Origin: an uncultured Spirochaetaceae bacterium
Lineage (GTDB): Bacteria > Spirochaetota > Spirochaetia > Sphaerochaetales > Sphaerochaetaceae
Direction of reading: 5' to 3'
Assembly: GCA_944390015.1 (NCBI GenBank)
Contig: CALXOL010000008.1
Coordinates: forward strand, 1 to 64,000
Length of the DNA: 64,000 nt
Shown here: piece by piece, positions 62,974 to 64,000 of the stretch
Layout: each line of letters opens with the position of its first letter
Position numbering within the stretch: position 1 is the first letter of the stretch
Translations under genes and position numbers: made by a program
Notes under the pieces: generated by a model
Told to the model about the DNA's origin: nothing
Databases searched by the model: none
The model's input: the letters and a program-made list of their open reading frames with translations, nothing else

Positions 62974-64000
62974 TTATTTGACAAAAGACCTTTCCCTCTT
63001 TTGTAAGTATCTGAGGCTTACAAGTGCAAGCAGGAAAATCCATGCGATTGCCTCAGCATATGCGATGACCATGTTGCCGAACATGTCATCTAAAGCATAT
63101 GAGCAGATTACCCTCACCACCAGAAATGATACTCCAGCAAGGCCCGAGAATAGCATGTCGCCACAACCTTCGAGATATCCTCTTATAGCCATGCTCAGAC
63201 CGAACACGATATAGAACGGGGCAATACCATAAAAGAATGCACGCCCTATCTCCACTGTATCTAAAGTCAGACCGAAAAGCGCGATTAGAGAAGAGCCGAA
63301 TATAAGTACGACCAAGGTGAGGAACACCGAAACGACAGCCATCATGGCAGCGCCCACCTTCAACACATTCCTTGCCCTCTCTGGATTGCCCGCCCCGATG
63401 TTCTGTGCCGCTACAGTAGCAATGCCAGATCCAAGATTCGTAATAGGTAGGAGTATCACGGTATCTATTCGGTAGGAAGTGGTTATCGCGGCAACAGTCT
63501 TTTCTCCAAAACCGTTCATGAACTGCTGGAGTATGACGTTCCCTATGGAGCTCGCACCTGACTGTAAGGCAGGAGGAAGACCGAAGGAGGCACCATCTTT
63601 CAATGAACGGCCAAAAGATATGGTGAAACTCAACATGGGATATCTCAAATGCGCATAGAAAATGATAAATAGACTCATCGCTGCCTGCGCCATCACAGTG
63701 GCGATTGCGGCCCCTTTTGCACCCAAATCACATCCGATTACGAAAATGAGATCAAGAAGTACGTTCGCAATCGAAGAAATTAAAACTGCAACAAATGGAG
63801 CACGGCTGTTTCCAATTCCCCTGAGAATTGCGGAATAAGTATTATAGACGGCAAGGAAGGGAATGCCGATTAGAATTATTCTAAGATAGTCCTTTGCACT
63901 GGAAAAGATGTTCTCAGGAGTCCTCATCAGATGCAATATGCTATCAGTTAAGGCTATTCCAGCTATTGAGAGAAGCAGAAATAAAAGACCGAGGAGGATC
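62974..64000 (-). CDS. MATE family efflux transporter, 5' end outside the window
   Basis: The reading frame runs to the right edge without a stop; codons up to 64000 encode a hydrophobic helix, so the gene begins beyond the window. The visible 342 residues cover most of a MATE protein (IPFLAVYNTYSAILRGIGNSRAPF, IGCDLGAKGAAIATVMAQ, AAQNIGAGNPERARN). It is the third MATE gene here and convergent with the flavodoxin. Substrate unknown. Confidence 0.88.
   Translation of the reverse strand, partial: ILLGLLFLLLSIAGIALTDSILHLMRTPENIFSSAKDYLRIILIGIPFLAVYNTYSAILRGIGNSRAPFVAVLISSIANVLLDLIFVIGCDLGAKGAAIATVMAQAAMSLFIIFYAHLRYPMLSFTISFGRSLKDGASFGLPPALQSGASSIGNVILQQFMNGFGEKTVAAITTSYRIDTVILLPITNLGSGIATVAAQNIGAGNPERARNVLKVGAAMMAVVSVFLTLVVLIFGSSLIALFGLTLDTVEIGRAFFYGIAPFYIVFGLSMAIRGYLEGCGDMLFSGLAGVSFLVVRVICSYALDDMFGNMVIAYAEAIAWIFLLALVSLRYLQKRERSFVK

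Noticed and set aside
1-64000. CRISPR arrays, tRNA, rRNA or prophage blocks
   Set aside because: No interspersed repeats with unique spacers, no tRNA or rRNA-like sequences and no phage structural genes were seen on reading through the window.

Overview
This window looks like chromosome from an anaerobic, host-associated or fermentative spirochaete (Treponema/Sphaerochaeta-like). That is an inference from three things: exported binding proteins whose signal peptides all end in the spirochaete-style FAGGS motif (8977, 42973, 61379), tandem diacylglycerol-type glycosyltransferases, and many transport and oxygen-sensitive enzyme genes. No rRNA, tRNA, CRISPR array, replication origin or complete insertion sequence was seen. 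Most genes sit in tight co-directional runs with 1-8 bp overlaps.

Layout. 1-1918: the 3' end of a thioredoxin-like gene with an in-frame 18-bp tandem repeat, a CcdA-type membrane protein, and a YhhN-family protein. 1919-5951: an accessory island holding a probable stand-alone small RNA with its own promoter and terminator, a Fic protein with a VbhA-like N-terminus, a decayed small ORF, an AT-rich DUF262/HNH (GmrSD-like) restriction protein and a gene-free stretch. 5952-19856 (all minus strand): serine hydrolase, orphan solute-binding protein, MATE exporter, then a long run of helicase, ABC exporter, PlsC acyltransferase, ECF vitamin transporter (A-A, T, S) and acyl-CoA synthetase, plus a class IV aminotransferase. 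20015-26413 (plus strand): two paralogous glycolipid glycosyltransferases, the first with a C10 tract, a queuosine-precursor transporter overlapping a small radical SAM protein (possible queuine salvage), a membrane-anchored SurA/PpiD-like protein and a DUF2804 protein. 26415-29468: an HD protein behind an SD-masking hairpin, then GntR-kduI-kduD for uronate catabolism.

29549-41425: MATE exporter, ZIP metal transporter, an AT-rich AAA ATPase plus TOPRIM pair (candidate anti-phage system), then a tetrapyrrole/sulfur block: degenerate desulfoferrodoxin-like protein, CbiK-like chelatase, FecBCD-type transporter, and an 855-residue CoA-disulfide-reductase/rhodanese/sulfite-reductase/ferredoxin fusion. 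This is followed by a gene whose membrane-anchored N-terminus is fused to the RuvC and zinc-ribbon half of a TnpB nuclease; it carries a G9 tract and has a 70-bp hairpin upstream. 41717-46325: complete branched-chain amino-acid-type ABC transporter (livHMGFJ). 46473-50707: a TRAP-type binding lipoprotein, YesM-type histidine kinase, AraC-type response regulator and LrgA/LrgB, probably a carboxylate-sensing and transport module. 50746-57542: tandem flavodoxin-fold protein, nucleoside deaminase, lipoprotein plus barrel-like protein, KamA-family radical SAM enzyme, esterase, and a PD-(D/E)XK Rpn-type protein. 57640-62390: aldolase, TRAP transporter and a divergent GntR regulator, with GTATAC-centred sites like those upstream of the kdu operon. 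62499-64000: flavodoxin and a partial MATE exporter.

How the genes work together: the TRAP importer, HpaI-type aldolase, KduI and KduD, together with two FCD-type GntR proteins and their similar operators, suggest a uronate or aldarate utilisation regulon split over two loci. The chelatase, FecBCD-like importer and siroheme-type reductase fusion suggest a cofactor-to-enzyme unit. The observations most worth follow-up are the TnpB-RuvC membrane fusion, the ATPase-TOPRIM pair, the sulfite-reductase megafusion, the small RNA at 2036-2160 and the long C/G tracts.
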